Shown here: positions 44,725 to 56,627 of the stretch, one piece after another
How the letters are laid out: every line of letters starts with the position of its first letter
Position numbering within the stretch: position 1 is the stretch's first letter
Origin: Chrysemys picta bellii
Taxonomy: Eukaryota > Chordata > Testudines > Emydidae
NCBI RefSeq assembly: GCF_011386835.1
Contig: NC_088804.1
Location: 34,149,549-34,213,548 of the forward strand
Direction of reading: 5' to 3'
Length of the DNA stretch: 64,000 nucleotides
Made by a program: the position numbers and the translations under genes
The notes under the pieces: generated by a model
Database searches by the model: none
What the model saw: the letters and a program-made list of their open reading frames with translations, nothing else
Told to the model about the DNA's origin: nothing

Positions 44725-47540
44725 TTGAAGAGGGCAGGTGACCAAAGCCCACAGGTAAGTCAAAAACATGGAGACTTGAGAGAAGGGTCAAAATTTGGGG
44801 GGAGCATGGGCTATTCTAGCATAGATAAGGGAGAGACAAGACAGAACTGGGGGAGGGGGAAATCAAATCAGTATCTTAGATGTCTGTATATTCATGTGAG
44901 AAGTTTGGGGAATCAGCAGAAAGAACTTGAAATGCTAGTAAATAAACACAACTATGACATAATTGGCATCACAGAAACTTGGTGGGATAATACACATGAC
45001 TGGAATATTGGTATAGAAGGATACAGCTTGGAAGGAGAGGCAGGGAAAAAAGAGAGAAGATGTTGCCTTATATATTTAAAATGTATACACTTGGACTGAG
45101 GTTGAGAGGGAAAAAGGAGACAGACTTGTTGAAAGTCTCTGGGTAAGAATAAAAGAGGTAAAAAACAAGGGTGATGTCATGGTAGGGGTCTACCATAGAG
45201 CACCTAACTAGGAAGAAGAGGTGGATGAGGCTTTTTTTAAACAACTAACAAAATCATCCAAAGCACAGGACTTGGTGGTAATGAAGGACTTCAACTACCC
45301 AGACATCTTTTGGGAAATAACACAGCAGGGCACAGATTATCCAACAAGTTCTTGGGATGTATTGGAGACATTTTTTTTTATTTCAGAAGGTGGAGAAAGC
45401 TACTAGGAGAGAGGCTGTTCTAGATTTTGATTTTGACAAATAGGGAGGGGCTGGTTGAGATTTTGAAAGTGGAAGGCAGATTGGGTGAAAGTGATCATGA
45501 AATGGTAGAGTTAATGATTTTAAGGAATGGTAGGAGGGAGAACAGCAAAATAAAGAAAATGGATTTCAAGAAGGCAGACTTTATCCAACTCAGGGAGTTG
45601 GTAGGTAAGATCCCATGGGAAGCAAGTCTAAGGGGAAAAACAATTGAAGACAGTTGGCAGTTTTTCAAAGAGACATTATTAAGGGCACAAGAACAAACTA
45701 TCCCACTGCGTAGGAAAGATGGGAAGTCTGGCAAGAGATCACTCTGGCTTAACCAGGAGATCTTCAATGACCTAAAAATCAAGAAAAGTGGAAACTAGGT
45801 CAAATTACAAAGGATGACTATAAACAAATAACACAAGTATGTTGAAACAAAATTAGGAAGGTCAAGGCACAAAACGAGATCAAACTAGCTAAAGACATAA
45901 AGGGTAACAAGAAAACATTCTACAAATACATTAGAAGCAAGAGGAAAACCAAGGACAGGATAGGCCCATTACACAATGAGGGGGGAAAAAACCACAGAAA
46001 ATGTGGAAATGGCAGAGGTGCTTAATGACTTCTTTGTTTCTGTTTTCACCAAGAAGGTTGGTGGTGATTGGACGTCTAACATAGTGAATGCCAGTGAAAA
46101 TCAGGTAGGATCAGAGGCTAAAATAGGAAAAGAACAAGCTAAAAATAACTTAGACAAGTTAGATGTCTTCAAGTCATCAGGGCCTGATGAAATGCATCCT
46201 AAAATACTCAAGGAGCTGACTGAGGAGATATCTGAGCCATTAGCGATTATCTTTGAAAAGTCATGGAAGACAGGAGAGACTGGAAAAGGGCAAATATAGT
46301 GCCAATCTATAAAAAGGGAAATAAGGACAACAAGAGGAATTACAGACCAGTCAGCTTAACTTCTGTACCCTGAAAGATAATGGAGCAAATAATAAAGCAA
46401 TCATTTTGCACACATCTAGAAGATAATAAGGTGATAAGTAACAGTCCACATGAATTTGTCAAGAACAAATCAGGTCAAACCAACTTGATAGCTTTCTTTA
46501 ACAGCCTTGTGGATGGGGAGACGCAGTACACATGGTATATCTTGACTTTAGTAAAGCTTTTGATACTGTCTCACATGAACTTCCCATAAACAAACTGGGA
46601 AATGCAGTCTAGATGGAGCTATTATAAGGTGGGTGCATAACTGGTTGGAAAACCGTTCCCAGAGAGTAGTAATCAGTGGCTCACAGTCATGCTGGAAGGG
46701 CAGAATGAGTGGGGTCCTGCGGGGATCAGTTCTGGGTCCGGTTCTGTTCACTATCTTCATCAATAATTTAGATAATGGCATAGAGAGTACACTTCATAAA
46801 GTTGTGGACAATACCAAACTGGGAGGGGTTGCTTCGGAGGATAGGATTATAATTCAAAATTATCTGGAAAAATGGTCTGAAGTAAATACGATGAAATTCA
46901 ATAAGGACAAATGCAAAGTACTCCATTTAGGAAGGAACAATCAGTTGCACACATACAAAATGGGAAATGACTGCCTAGGAAGGAGGACTGCAGAAAGGGA
47001 TCTGGGGGTTATAATGGACCACAAGCTAAATATGAGTCAATAGTGGAACACTGTTGCCAAAAAAAGAACATAATTCTGGGATGTATTAGCAGGAGTGTTG
47101 TTGTAAGCAAGATACGAGAAGTAATTCTTCCACTCCACTCCGCACCGATTAGGCTTCAACTGGAGTATTGTGTCCAGTTCTGGGCACCACATTTCAGGAA
47201 AGATGTGGACAAATGGGAGAAAGTCCAGAGAAGAGCAACAAAAATGATTAAAGGTCTGGAAAACATGACCTATGACGGAAGATCGAAAAAATTGGGTTTG
47301 TTTAGTCTGAAAAAGAGAAGACCAAGACGGGACATGATAACAGTTTTCAAGTACATAAAAGGTTTTTACAAGGAAGAGGGAGAAAAATTGTTCTTAACCT
47401 CTGAGGATAGGACAGGAAGCAATGGGTTTAAATTGCAGCAAGAGAGGCTTAGGTAGGATATTAGGAAAAACTTCCTAACTATCAGGGTGATTAAGCATTA
47501 GAATAAATTGCCTAGGGAGGTTGCTCTTAAAAATCTCCAA
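44725..47540 (+). pseudogene. CR1 ORF2: APE endonuclease and reverse transcriptase, broken
   Basis: Starts directly after the ORF1 stop. The endonuclease is readable in pieces: VRSLGNQQKELEML, IIGITETWWDN, DFNYPDIFW (the usual GDFN is KDFN here) and SDHEMVE with the catalytic His. The reverse transcriptase follows: [40 protein letters not shown] (in another frame), MSGVLRGSVLGP (usual PQG is LRG) and VVDN at 46801-46812 where FADD belongs. At least six stops or shifts separate the blocks. The C-terminus ([31 protein letters not shown]) lies at 47043-47456. The loss of both FADD aspartate context and PQG shows it is dead. Confidence 0.9.
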
Positions 47541-47657
47541 TGATAGAGATTCCACAAACACCTGTCCGAGATGGTCTAGATAATACTTAGTCCTACCATG
47601 AGTGCAGGGGACTGGATTAGATGACCTCTTGAGGTCCCTTCCATTCCTATGATTCCA

Positions 47658-48300
47658 GAAAAGGAATCAAGAATAAGGAGAGTAACTCTAGAGAATGCAC
47701 AAAATTTAATGTCTCAGGGGGCTTATTGGCAGATACCTAAAAATCTACCTGAGCATCATTTTCATGGCTATAGGAATTCTTCACTGTTTTCCCCCCCCTT
47801 GTAATAGAAGGTTGTTCCTCATCATTATTGCTATACATATATAGTGTACACTGCATTTCCTTCCTTGTTGATGTATAGTAATCAGTTAAAATATCAGAAG
47901 CAATGTTTTTATTAGGTTTGCATGTGTTCGTTTTGATTATATTCCCATTTAGAAAAGACTGAAAAAGGTTAAACTGGAGTAGACACCAGAGCAGCAGCTT
48001 TTTGAATCATGTCTGGGTTCTCCTTCAAGCTTCAAAATATATATAATACGGTAAGGAGTTTGTGCATAAGTCTGAACTTGTTTATGAATTATTTCTTATT
48101 TATATAGGTATAAAAAGGAGTGCCTATTTAAAACCCTAGGCACCTCTGGCACCAAATGCTAATTAGCTACTAACCCCAAGCTGACAAACTTGATACCCCT
48201 CACACAAAACCGCAAGCATCTTTTGAAATGAGAAATAAGCTGTTTTAAAGTTGCCATGCAACATCACCATGAAGATTACTGGCACAGGCACCAATATCTA
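47658..48300. other. No gene recognised
   Basis: AT-rich downstream flank of the CR1; nothing recognised. Confidence 0.4.
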
Positions 48301-48304
48301 GTTA

Positions 48305-49225
48305 CCTGCCTATGGTGGGGCAGTGCCCCATCCCAGTCAGGAAAGGGTTAAAGAGCTCCTTTGGGCACAATTAGCCCCATCCCAGCACACCTGTGAGACC
48401 TAGCAAGCCTGGCGGTGGATGGGTGCTTAAAAGGGAGAATCCCTGCTCAGAGCAAAGTGGCACTCAGCTAGACCTATTTACAGGCAGTACCAGGTTTACA
48501 ATGACATCAGTGGTGCCATAGAGCCAGGCCCATGCTCAGAAGGGACCCCGGCCTGCTCCGCTTGCACTGCGCCCTGAGACCCAGCCAGCCCATTCGCTCC
48601 CCCAACCACCACTTGCTCCTCTCGGTCTGCCCGCCAGCTGACTGAGGGCGCCTCTCCGCCTCCTGGCCCCACCCACTGGCTCCTCTTTGCCCCCTGGCTG
48701 GACCCCAGTGCACCTCCAGCTCCAGGCAGTCTCTGCTTCCCAGCACCTGTGGGACCCAGCCTGTCTCCTTGGAGCTGAGCCACCTGGGACTGGTGCAGAA
48801 GCCTTGCCAGTCTCAACCAGTTGGGGGGGGGGGCAGTGTGGGGGGCTTGGCTGGCCCCTCCAGGCAAGTGGGCATAGTGGCATGGGCCTGCCCCTGAAGG
48901 GAAGGGGCATGCTGGCAGCACAGGGCTAGGCAGGCCGCCCCTGCCATGCCATGCCCCATTGCTATTGGCTGACCCCTTGCTCCAGGGACCGATCTCTCCA
49001 CGCCATGCTCCATTGCCTCTATGGAGGCCCACAAAAGGTTAATCCAGCCCTGCTTAGAAGCCTCTGTTGCCTGGACCCTATGGTGAGGTAGTGGGACTAT
49101 CTTCTCCTTTTGAACCCTGGGTCCCTCAGCCTAGACCTCTCAGACCCCTACCCAAAGACTATTTACCTTTCGCCTTGTGAGAAACACTGGGGTGAGCCAG
49201 GACTGCTTAGTAAACTGCAGGTAAT
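48305..49225. repeat. Dispersed repeat interrupted by hAT-like element
   Basis: The left part (GTCAGGAAAGGGTTAAAGAG, CTTAAAAGGGAGAATCCC) and right part (CCTCTGTTGCCTGGACCC, TTTCGCCTTGTGAGAAACAC, GAGCCAGGACTGCTTAGTAA) resemble the two halves of one turtle repeat, perhaps an LTR. The hAT-like element at 48485-49052 separates them. Family not identified. Confidence 0.35.
48485..49052. mobile_element. hAT-like GC-rich element
   Basis: Left end CAGTACCAGGTTTAC and right end GGTTAATCCAGCCCTG (inverted CAGGGCTGGATTAACC) agree in pattern. The flanking 8-mers TTTACAGG and CTTAGAAG match at five positions, a possible decayed duplication. The interior is GC-rich and stop-poor, which explains frames of 178, 124 and 80 codons. 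None has a transposase motif. Confidence 0.55.
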
Positions 49226-52200
49226 TATTTTGTTTGCCTTTTTCAGTCATGCCTAGAAGCAAGGGAGCTACCTCCCTAAGACAAACAGCCAGAGGACCTC
49301 CCAACGAGTGCTATAGCAACATCTACAGCCAGGTAAGAACGTCCGGGACAAGAGAGATGCTCACCCTTTCTGCACAGGGATGCCTTACAGGTACAATCTC
49401 TGGCATTGCCTTTAATAGTGAGGAAGATTGGGGTAGGTGGATAATAAAAGATATTTTTCTTGGCCCCCATCAAGAGATGTTACCCCAGGTGAGAAAGCAA
49501 GTGGAATTTTGCATGGCTGAATTTAAAAAGTAGGTGCAGTTACTAGCTCCTTTTGCTGCACCTTGTGTGTGTTGCTGTGTTAGTGTCTTCTATAAATATC
49601 CCATTGAAACCAGTAGACTGTTTGCACCTGGTGCATTCAAACAGCTGAACATGCAAATTCTGCCTAGGCACTGATGGAGTGTGAGGCAACAAACAAGCAG
49701 TAAAGGGTCAGTGTAACTAGACTGCACCACAACTATGAGTGATATAGAGAATAATCCTGTCCTGGCCACTGGGAAATGGACTAGGGGAGCACATAGGATT
49801 TTTGTGTCTGTAAACTTGTGTGCTGGATTATCCCCCTCCCCCCACCTTAGATCCATGTGCGGAGAATACCCTCTGTGTGTATATCGCCCTCTCGCCATGC
49901 AGAATGGGGAGATTGCTCCTTACCTCAAGTGAGCCTTCAACTGGGTTGGGGAGCTGGGTGTGGGGAAAGGAGCAAAGGAACAGTGTGTAAAATCATAGTT
50001 CCTTGGATCCAGCAAAAAATCTGCTGGAAAGTCATGACAGCCTGCGGCCATACTGCTTTCGCCATCCAGTCCCTCCCTGTTGTGAAACCCATTTGCAGAG
50101 ATACTAGGGTTAACCCTGCCAGCATATCTCCACTGCAGGGGAGAAGAGAGGAAAAAAATGGGGGGGCAGGTCTTCTACATAGAGAGCCGTGGCAGATTGC
50201 CAGAAGGTTTAGAGAAATCACAGGGCATCTTCCACACTAAAGTCCTTGCTCATTCTGCAGCGGGACAAGTCCTACCCCCTCAGTGGGAAGCTCTGAGAGG
50301 CAAACCTTGCAGCATTTTCTTTTCCCCATGTTTTCTTTTGTGGGTGATGCAGAATCTTAGGGCCAGATTGCCATTATCAGATACCATTCTTTACCCGGGT
50401 CTTTCTGATGACATTCTTGCTTGTTTGCCATTGGTCTTCCTCTTGATCTGTTTGGATGATGATAACCTGCTCAAAGTTGATGCTTTTTGTAGAATCTTTG
50501 ACCTGGTGGTTTCTTGGTCGCCAATTCTGCAAAGAGAACCATGGCTCTGTTAACCCTCAGGGATTCAGGCATGCCATTCTCTTTGCAGGACTGGGATTGT
50601 AGCTCTTAATATACCAGCATCACCATGTTCAGAGATGGGAAAAGAAGGGACCCTTCTATAAACACCTGTGTGGATACTCTTCTCCCTGAGCCTGCCTCCC
50701 ACAAAGATTGCCCTTCAGAACAGCAGGGCTCAGCCCTGAAAGCATGCACCAGAGTCTGTGGACTGCTGCTCTTGTCACTAGTCATTCGGCGTTAACTTCT
50801 TTTGTAACTCAAGTCCAGTCAAGAAAATCAGATTTAAAGATGAGAACCTAGAGAGTGCAAATTCCATTGGTCCCTCAACTCTAAATGGATTTGTGGCAAC
50901 CCTACAAAATAACATTTCTTTGATCAGTTCTTCTCACGGTGAAGCAAGGATGATGGTTTATTATTACCTGGTTTGCAGCCCAAGAGGATAGGTGCCCAAC
51001 TCTCCGTGACTTAAAGCTAACTCCTATTTGTGCCTTTTGAAAATCTTCCTCGAGTCCTTGCTATGTAGATAACCTACACCTACTAACAAAAGCTATTTGA
51101 ATAACTTTACAAGAGCTATATTATTTATTCTCCCTAAAGCATTCTTATATAGTCCTGGTCTGTATTTCTCTTGTTCTATCCAAGTGATTTCTATTTGATC
51201 CTAATAGCTGTCCAGGGTTTGTTTTTATATATTCTCCTATGTTAGTTCAATTATGTTCCTATCTCTGCCAATTTCTCTCTTTACTACATTCCTCAAGTTA
51301 TCTGCATTTTGTTTCGGGTTCATTTTTGTATAGTCAGGCTTTCATGACTCCTTTATCAACTGTATCTGTGAATTTAAAGTGGTTCTACACGATCTGTATA
51401 TGTGAACTCCTTCTGAGATCATCTTGATTAGCTAAAGTGAGTAATTTTCATGTCAATCCTCACTATATTATTACTATCCTATTGTAAGCCTAATGCCTTT
51501 ACACCAGTTTATTTCTGCAACATCCTTCAGGGTATACATCTTGAAAGATCTCACTTATACCAATATGAATCCAGAGTGACTCCACTATAATCAGTGGAAT
51601 TCTTCTGAATTTACATTCCTCTCAATTCCATCTCCCTCTACTTTATGATACATAGACATACAGACCCAGTCACCATGCTTTTTGCCGCAAAGACTCAGTT
51701 AATTACGCTTTTAAGTGTTACCTCCTGAAATACTGGACTAGGCGCTACTCAGCATAAGTAAGGGTGGCAGAGTTGAGCCCTTCGTAACTTTGTAGCTATT
51801 GATTCTGGACCCAAGTTTTATCATTTTTAATGAAATGTGAAATACTATTCCTGTTTTACGTAATGGCACAGCAAGATTTTTTTTTAAATTTCCTTATGTC
51901 AATACAAGACAGATACATTTTAGAAACCTACAATACACTCACACTACAGATGAGCTTTCAGCTAATCTTTCTTCAACCTCCTCCATGGGTCATCTGCAGG
52001 GAATGAAGTGTGTCTTGGTTTATTAGGGGCGGGGGGGGGGAGGTGTTTGGACTATTTATACTTCTTACACACTAAAGTACTACTCAGCATCAATAAGGAT
52101 AGAATAATCAATTGCATGACAAAAAGAGAGCTGAGTGGGGGTTAGGCTTCTCTCTCTTTCAAGCAACATGGAAGACTAGAAAGGTCTCTGTGTCCACCTG

Positions 52201-52665
52201 CACCAATGTAAAATGTGTAATGAGGCCAGTGAGAACAGCTTTTCCAATGACTGACTGGCCCAGTTTCACCAGCATCAGTTTAGTCTACTTGAGGATTTAA
52301 TCCACTTGAGATTGTTAGGTTTAAAATCTGATTTCCGGGTTAGAAACTCTTTTTTGCCTCAATCTGTTTAGGTTATCTCTCTGTCTCTTACCCTGTTGGC
52401 TTTTACGCTAAATGCTCCATTACGTCAAACTTCACCCAGAAAAGGAACAGTGCTCATTGAATTAATCCAGGTATTCATTCATTCCCAAAAGAATGTAAGA
52501 AGCCAGCTACATTTTCTCTCAGTCATTTGCTCTGACTTCTTCCAATCATCCCATACTAAAGAAAGAGTCAGCAAGACTCCCTGAGAAGCTGCAAAAGGTG
52601 TCTAAGTGGTTTGAAAACTCTTTGGTCATGAACTAGGTTTTCTCTTGTGTTCATATAGGGCCTGG
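49226..52665. other. No gene recognised, 3.4 kb
   Basis: Frames at 49234-49533, 49857-50240 and 50158-50553 (99-131 codons) have no recognisable domain. A remnant of the small palindromes is at 51550-51630 (CACTTATACCAATATG, ACTCCACTATAATCAGTGG). A G run near 52028-52038. Confidence 0.45.
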
Positions 52666-52671
52666 CACAAT

Positions 52672-53695
52672 TACTTCTGGGGGAATTCTGTGCTAAAAAA
52701 ATAAAAATTCTGAACACTATTTAAAAATTCTGTATATTTTATTTGTCAAAATGACACCACATAATCACGCTCGTTTCAGTTATTTTTGGTAATTTCAAAA
52801 TACCTGTCAGCAAGTTTGTCTGTAACAATTCAGACAAAAACTAGGATTTAGGAAAAAATTTTGACAAATAGATTCCTTATGAGACATATTAATACAGAAC
52901 TTTGAGTAATATGTTTCTGTATTGGAGTTTAAATGAATTTCCTGCATACCTCAGAAGCAATGCAAAGGCTTGGGGGAGTCAGAGCTAACAGAGGAGCTGA
53001 GTTATGCTCATTTTATTGCTACAGATTATTGCCCTAGCACACTATAGTTGGCATAATGTATTTCCTCCATTGTGGCAGAATTAATCTCATCACCATTGTA
53101 ATTGTTAAAAACCAGACTACCACACATGGTCAAGGTCTCCAGGTCACTGGTATTATACTTGGCACCCCTACTCCAACAGCTCTATGTCAGTGGGTAGCAT
53201 AACAGTATGGAACAGGGGGTTCTGGGGGGTAGGGGAAGGATTGTTAGGGAGTTGGGGAGCCTCCCCCATGCAGCCCCTGGTTGACTGCCTAGTCTCCCCT
53301 ATTGTCAGGTATATCTGCCCCCTTTCCTATGTGGCCCTGCAGCCCCTGTCTCATTCAGCCCCTGTCTCAATGCTGTCACCCCACTAGCTCCTGAGCCTGC
53401 ACCCCAGTTTGTCCTCCCTACTAGCCTTTCTGTGACTGTGACCCCCAGCAGCGCTGTGTCCTCTGTTCTGTCCGTCCTGTGCCGCCTCACCTGGCCCCAC
53501 TGAGAGGAATGCAGCCTCTCCCCTTACCTCTCTGCTAGCTGGCTGCCCTCTCTTCTGGTGCCACAGCAGCCCCTGGTGGGAGAAAGGTGCAATTGCAGCA
53601 CCTCTCCAGCAGAATCTATATTCTGCAAAGAAAAAAAATCTGCAGGAGATATGATTTCTGCATGTGCTCAGTGACATAGAATACCTTCAGGAGTA
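52672..53695. mobile_element. TIR element (TACTTCTGGGGGAATTC ends), 1024 bp
   Basis: The terminal 21 bp match inverted at 16 positions (TACTTCTGGGGGAATTCTG against TACTCCTGAAGGTATTCTA). CACAAT flanks both ends (52666-52671 and 53696-53701). The AT-rich left half (AAAATTCTGTATATTTTATT) and GC-rich right half (CATGCAGCCCCTGG, TCTCATTCAGCCCCTG) match a turtle repeat as I remember it. A 185-bp module at 53019-53203 appears to be an insertion in it. No transposase. Confidence 0.75.
53019..53203 (-). repeat. 185-bp module, copy 1
   Basis: Ungapped match to 60358-60542 with 5 differences in 185 bp. On the minus strand it holds a 51-codon frame (53026-53181) containing KYNTSDLETLTM and EINSATMEEIHYANYSVLGQ, ending in TAA. 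An AATAAA lies just beyond, on the same strand, in this copy. Its left flank carries GCTGAGTTATGCT (52996-53008) and the module ends in AGCATAAC, an inverted partner. All five differences change an amino acid, so selection on the frame is not supported. Origin unknown: a small inverted-repeat element or a captured exon. Confidence 0.85.
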
Positions 53696-53998
53696 CACAA
53701 TGACACTCCAGTCCCGACTGGGGCTGCTGAATATTGCAGTAAGATGTATTATAAATAAAAATAGACACCCACTTTGTACTTTCATCACCTTGGTTGCTAT
53801 GGCCGCTCTTTAAGTCGGGGAGATGCGGGAAGCCATATTGTGATCTGAATTACACTTGGATTAAGCCAGATTCTATGTCATGTTCTAGGCCAAGAACCTA
53901 TATAAACAAGCACTCCTTTATCCTCAGGTTTGTCTGAGCTTCCAGTTTTTGGATTAACGGCCTCCATTTATTTAATTACATTCTGATATCCAAATATG

Positions 53999-54120
53999 CA
54001 GTGCTGCCAACTCTTGCAAACTGATTGTGAGTCATGGGATCTTGCTCCCTGCAGGAAGAGCTCTTGCAATGACCCAAGAAGCTCCTTCATTCCTGTGATT
54101 TTTCTCCCCACCCCCACACC
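53999..54120. repeat. Fragment of GTGTTGCCAAC-type repeat
   Basis: GTGCTGCCAACTCTTGCAAA is close to the left end of the element at 22766, followed by a short related stretch with CATGGGATCTTG and TGTGATTTTTC. No right end found. 55195-55240 (TTTTTTAATCTCATGAATTT) may be another fragment. Confidence 0.4.
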
Positions 54121-55958
54121 CTTGGGCTAGGCATACATGCAGCTCCGTATGACAGCTTTGGGTCTAAGAACCCAAAACCTGCCTTGCTACTGAGCCCTGC
54201 TTTTATGAATGTGTCTTGAGCAGAGTCAGGGTTGGGGCAGCAGAAGGCTGGGGAAAGGGGAGGCAGGGGAAAAGTTGCTGTTGGGTCTGGGCCTCCTGCT
54301 GCACTGAGCTTCTCCTCTGCCCAGGGTCCATTGGCAGCTTTTCCTTGATCTCTGCACCACCACCTCCTACTGTCCTCGGAGGGACTTCTCTTCCTGAGAC
54401 CTGGGGAGTCTGTGAAGTGGTGCTGCTGAGACCCAGGCAGAGGAGAAGCCTGAGCCAGCAGGAAGGAAGAATAACTTAAAATTTAATTAGTTTGAGCTAT
54501 TTAATTTGGACAAATAATTCTGAGATTTTTAAAAACTTCAATATCTTTGTTACCAAAATTATAAGCAGAATGACTTACAATTTTTGCAATGCTTTGTGAG
54601 TGAGATTCTTCTAGAAAAAATATCTGAGCATTATAAATACAATTGCTGCACTGAGGAATAGCCAGCCTTGCTTGGGTAAGGATTTTCCAGCCATTTGCAA
54701 GGTGGCTGATATTGTAAAGATGGTTGCAGCTCACAAATCTTTATTGGAAAACTAGTTACACAGGGAGAGTGCTTTGTGTTTCTTAGACAGTCATTGTTCA
54801 TTTTCCAGCTCCATTTTATAGCCCTTGTACAGTATATTATAAAATAACAACATGATTCTTTTGTCTTATTTATGATGAAGGTGTAGGTGACTGGGCAGGA
54901 GACTGGGGGGGGTAGTCAGAGCCCCACAAATTAGGGACGAAGGTTGAGGAGGGAGATGGGGTGATGGGGAGGAAGTGGGAAACTAAGAAGGGAGAAAGTG
55001 AAGACTGTAATAGGAAACGGATGACCGCTCCCCATCTCAGGGGAAAGTGGAGTCTCCATCTGAGCAGCCAGGAAAAGACACATTTTTGCGTGGCCTAAAG
55101 GTTGAGTTTTCAACCTGAAACTATCAAACACACATTGGCAAATAAGTAGAGGGGAATTAAAATCAAAACATACTAAACCCCATGATTTGATGGAGTGGCT
55201 TTTTTTTTAATCTCATGAATTTGGGGCTTTTACACACACACACGGTAATGGAGAATCAAGGCTCTTGGCATCTGGAGGGATTTTGTTACCATAGTTTGAC
55301 AAAGGAGAAGCTAATGTGCCCTCATGTTTTTAGCAATCCATGTTCCTGCTATGAAGCTCTCAACCAACACATCTCAATCCGTAAGTAGATGCCTTTAGTT
55401 AAAAGGTTCTCTTACTTAATCTAACAGTGGTTTAGCCACATTCTGCTCTGTATTGCACCAATCAATGTTGTTGACTTAAGCTGTCAAGTAAACTTGTACA
55501 ACTTTCACTTATTTGGTGTGTTGCCTCTGAACTCAGGTTATCTGGAAAATGTCTTAAATCCATTTATTGGCCTAAATTTTCTTCCATGAAAGTGGTCCAA
55601 GGTAACAGAGCAGAATTTTGACTCATTGTGAACAACTACACTTGTTTCCTTGGGTCTTAAGACACAATAGGTAATTGCTATAAGCTTTTCTTCTTCCCTT
55701 CTCTGTTCTATTAGGTTGAACTTTGTAGGGAAGCACTTTGTCTCAGATAAAGGATCCATTCTGGAAAGCTTACCTAACTCTTATGACTTTTTGGATTTTA
55801 TCCATGTATCCAGATCAGTCATGTAATTTTGTTTATAAACTATTCCTTACTGCTTTTGAAGACTCCTATATTAAACACCACATATGCTATAATTTACATT
55901 GAAGTGTCTGCCTCGAGTTGTTGTCTGCACTTCTTGTGCACCTGCCTTCTGGTTCAGC
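54121..55958. other. No gene recognised
   Basis: GC-rich near 54210-54470, AT-rich after. Possible repeat fragment near 55195-55240. Frames up to 87 codons show no domain. Confidence 0.4.
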
Positions 55959-56627
55959 TAGGGTTACCATATTTAAAAAAATAAAAAAAGAGGACACTCT
56001 ACGGGGCCCTGGCCCCGCCCCTTTCCCGTCCCCTTCCCCGTCCCAACTCCGCCCCTTCCCCGCCCTAACTCCGCCCCCTCCCCTGAGCGCCCCTCATTCC
56101 CCCTCCTCCCTCCCAGCCACGCAAAAAGGGCTGCCCGAGCGCTACCAGCTTCACGGTTGCCGGGCAGCCCCCAGACCCTGCGCCCCCGGCCGGCGCTTCT
56201 CCAGCGCAGCTGGAGCCCGGGAAGGGAAGCACCCAGCCAGGGGCACAGGGTCTGGGGGCTGCCCGGCAAACCGTGAAGCCGGTAGCGCTACTGGCTTCGG
56301 GCAGCCCCCATGCCTCCGGACCCTGCACCCCCAGCCGGGCACTTCCCCTCCCGAGCTCCGACGGCTGCTGTGCTCCCTGAACTCCTGAGCTCTGTAAGCG
56401 CCGAGCTGCCCGAGCGCTACCGGCTTTGGGCAGCCCCCATGCCTCTGGACCCTGCGCCTCCGGAGCCCGGGAGGGGGAAGTGCCCGGCGGGGGGCGCCCG
56501 CTCTAAGGTAAGCCAGGGAGTATTTTTCCCGGACATGTTCGGCTTTTTGGAAATTCCCCCCCGGACGGGGGTTTGATTACCAAAAAGCCGGACATGTCCG
56601 GGAAAAAACAGACGCATGGTAACCCTA
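55959..56627. mobile_element. TIR element with TAGGGTTACCAT ends, 669 bp
   Basis: TAGGGTTACCATAT at the left and ATGGTAACCCTA at the right are inverted. GTTCAGC flanks both sides (55952-55958 and 56628-56634), a 7-bp duplication. Near the right end is a strong hairpin: TTTTTCCCGGACATGTTCGG (from 56522) pairs with CCGGACATGTCCGGGAAAAA, with inner ACCAAAAAGCC matches. The GC-rich body has repeated GGCAGCCCCCATGCCTC and GCCCGAGCGCTACC blocks. Frames of 63-156 codons are compositional. I recognise the family as very common in turtles. Confidence 0.85.

Larger units (their letters stand above)
43260..47657 (+). mobile_element. Near full-length CR1 LINE (copy I), inactivated
   Basis: About 4.4 kb with the full CR1 order: a 5' UTR with repeated AACAGGGGACTGCAAACAGG-like phrases, ORF1, ORF2 and a 3' end reading GGGGACTGGATTAGATGACC, AGGTCCCTTCCATTCCTATG, ATTCC. 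It is the only copy here with ORF1 and an endonuclease. Frame shifts and stops occur in both frames. The 5' edge is uncertain by tens of bases. It belongs to the same subfamily as young copy C. Confidence 0.9.

Noticed and set aside
48496..49032. 178-codon minus-strand frame, Gly/Pro-rich
   Set aside because: Contained in the hAT-like GC-rich element, with competing frames in other phases and no transposase motif.
49234..49533. 99-codon frame followed by GT-type donor sites
   Set aside because: A GGTAAG occurs at 49335, but acceptor, frame continuity and homology cannot be supported.
50158..50553. 131-codon plus-strand frame with hydrophobic C-terminal stretch
   Set aside because: No family pattern, no splice context and overlapping frames of similar length; treated as chance.
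55918..56388. 156-codon Pro/Ala-rich plus-strand frame
   Set aside because: It crosses the boundary of the TIR element at 55959 and reflects GC-rich, stop-poor sequence, with similar frames on the opposite strand.
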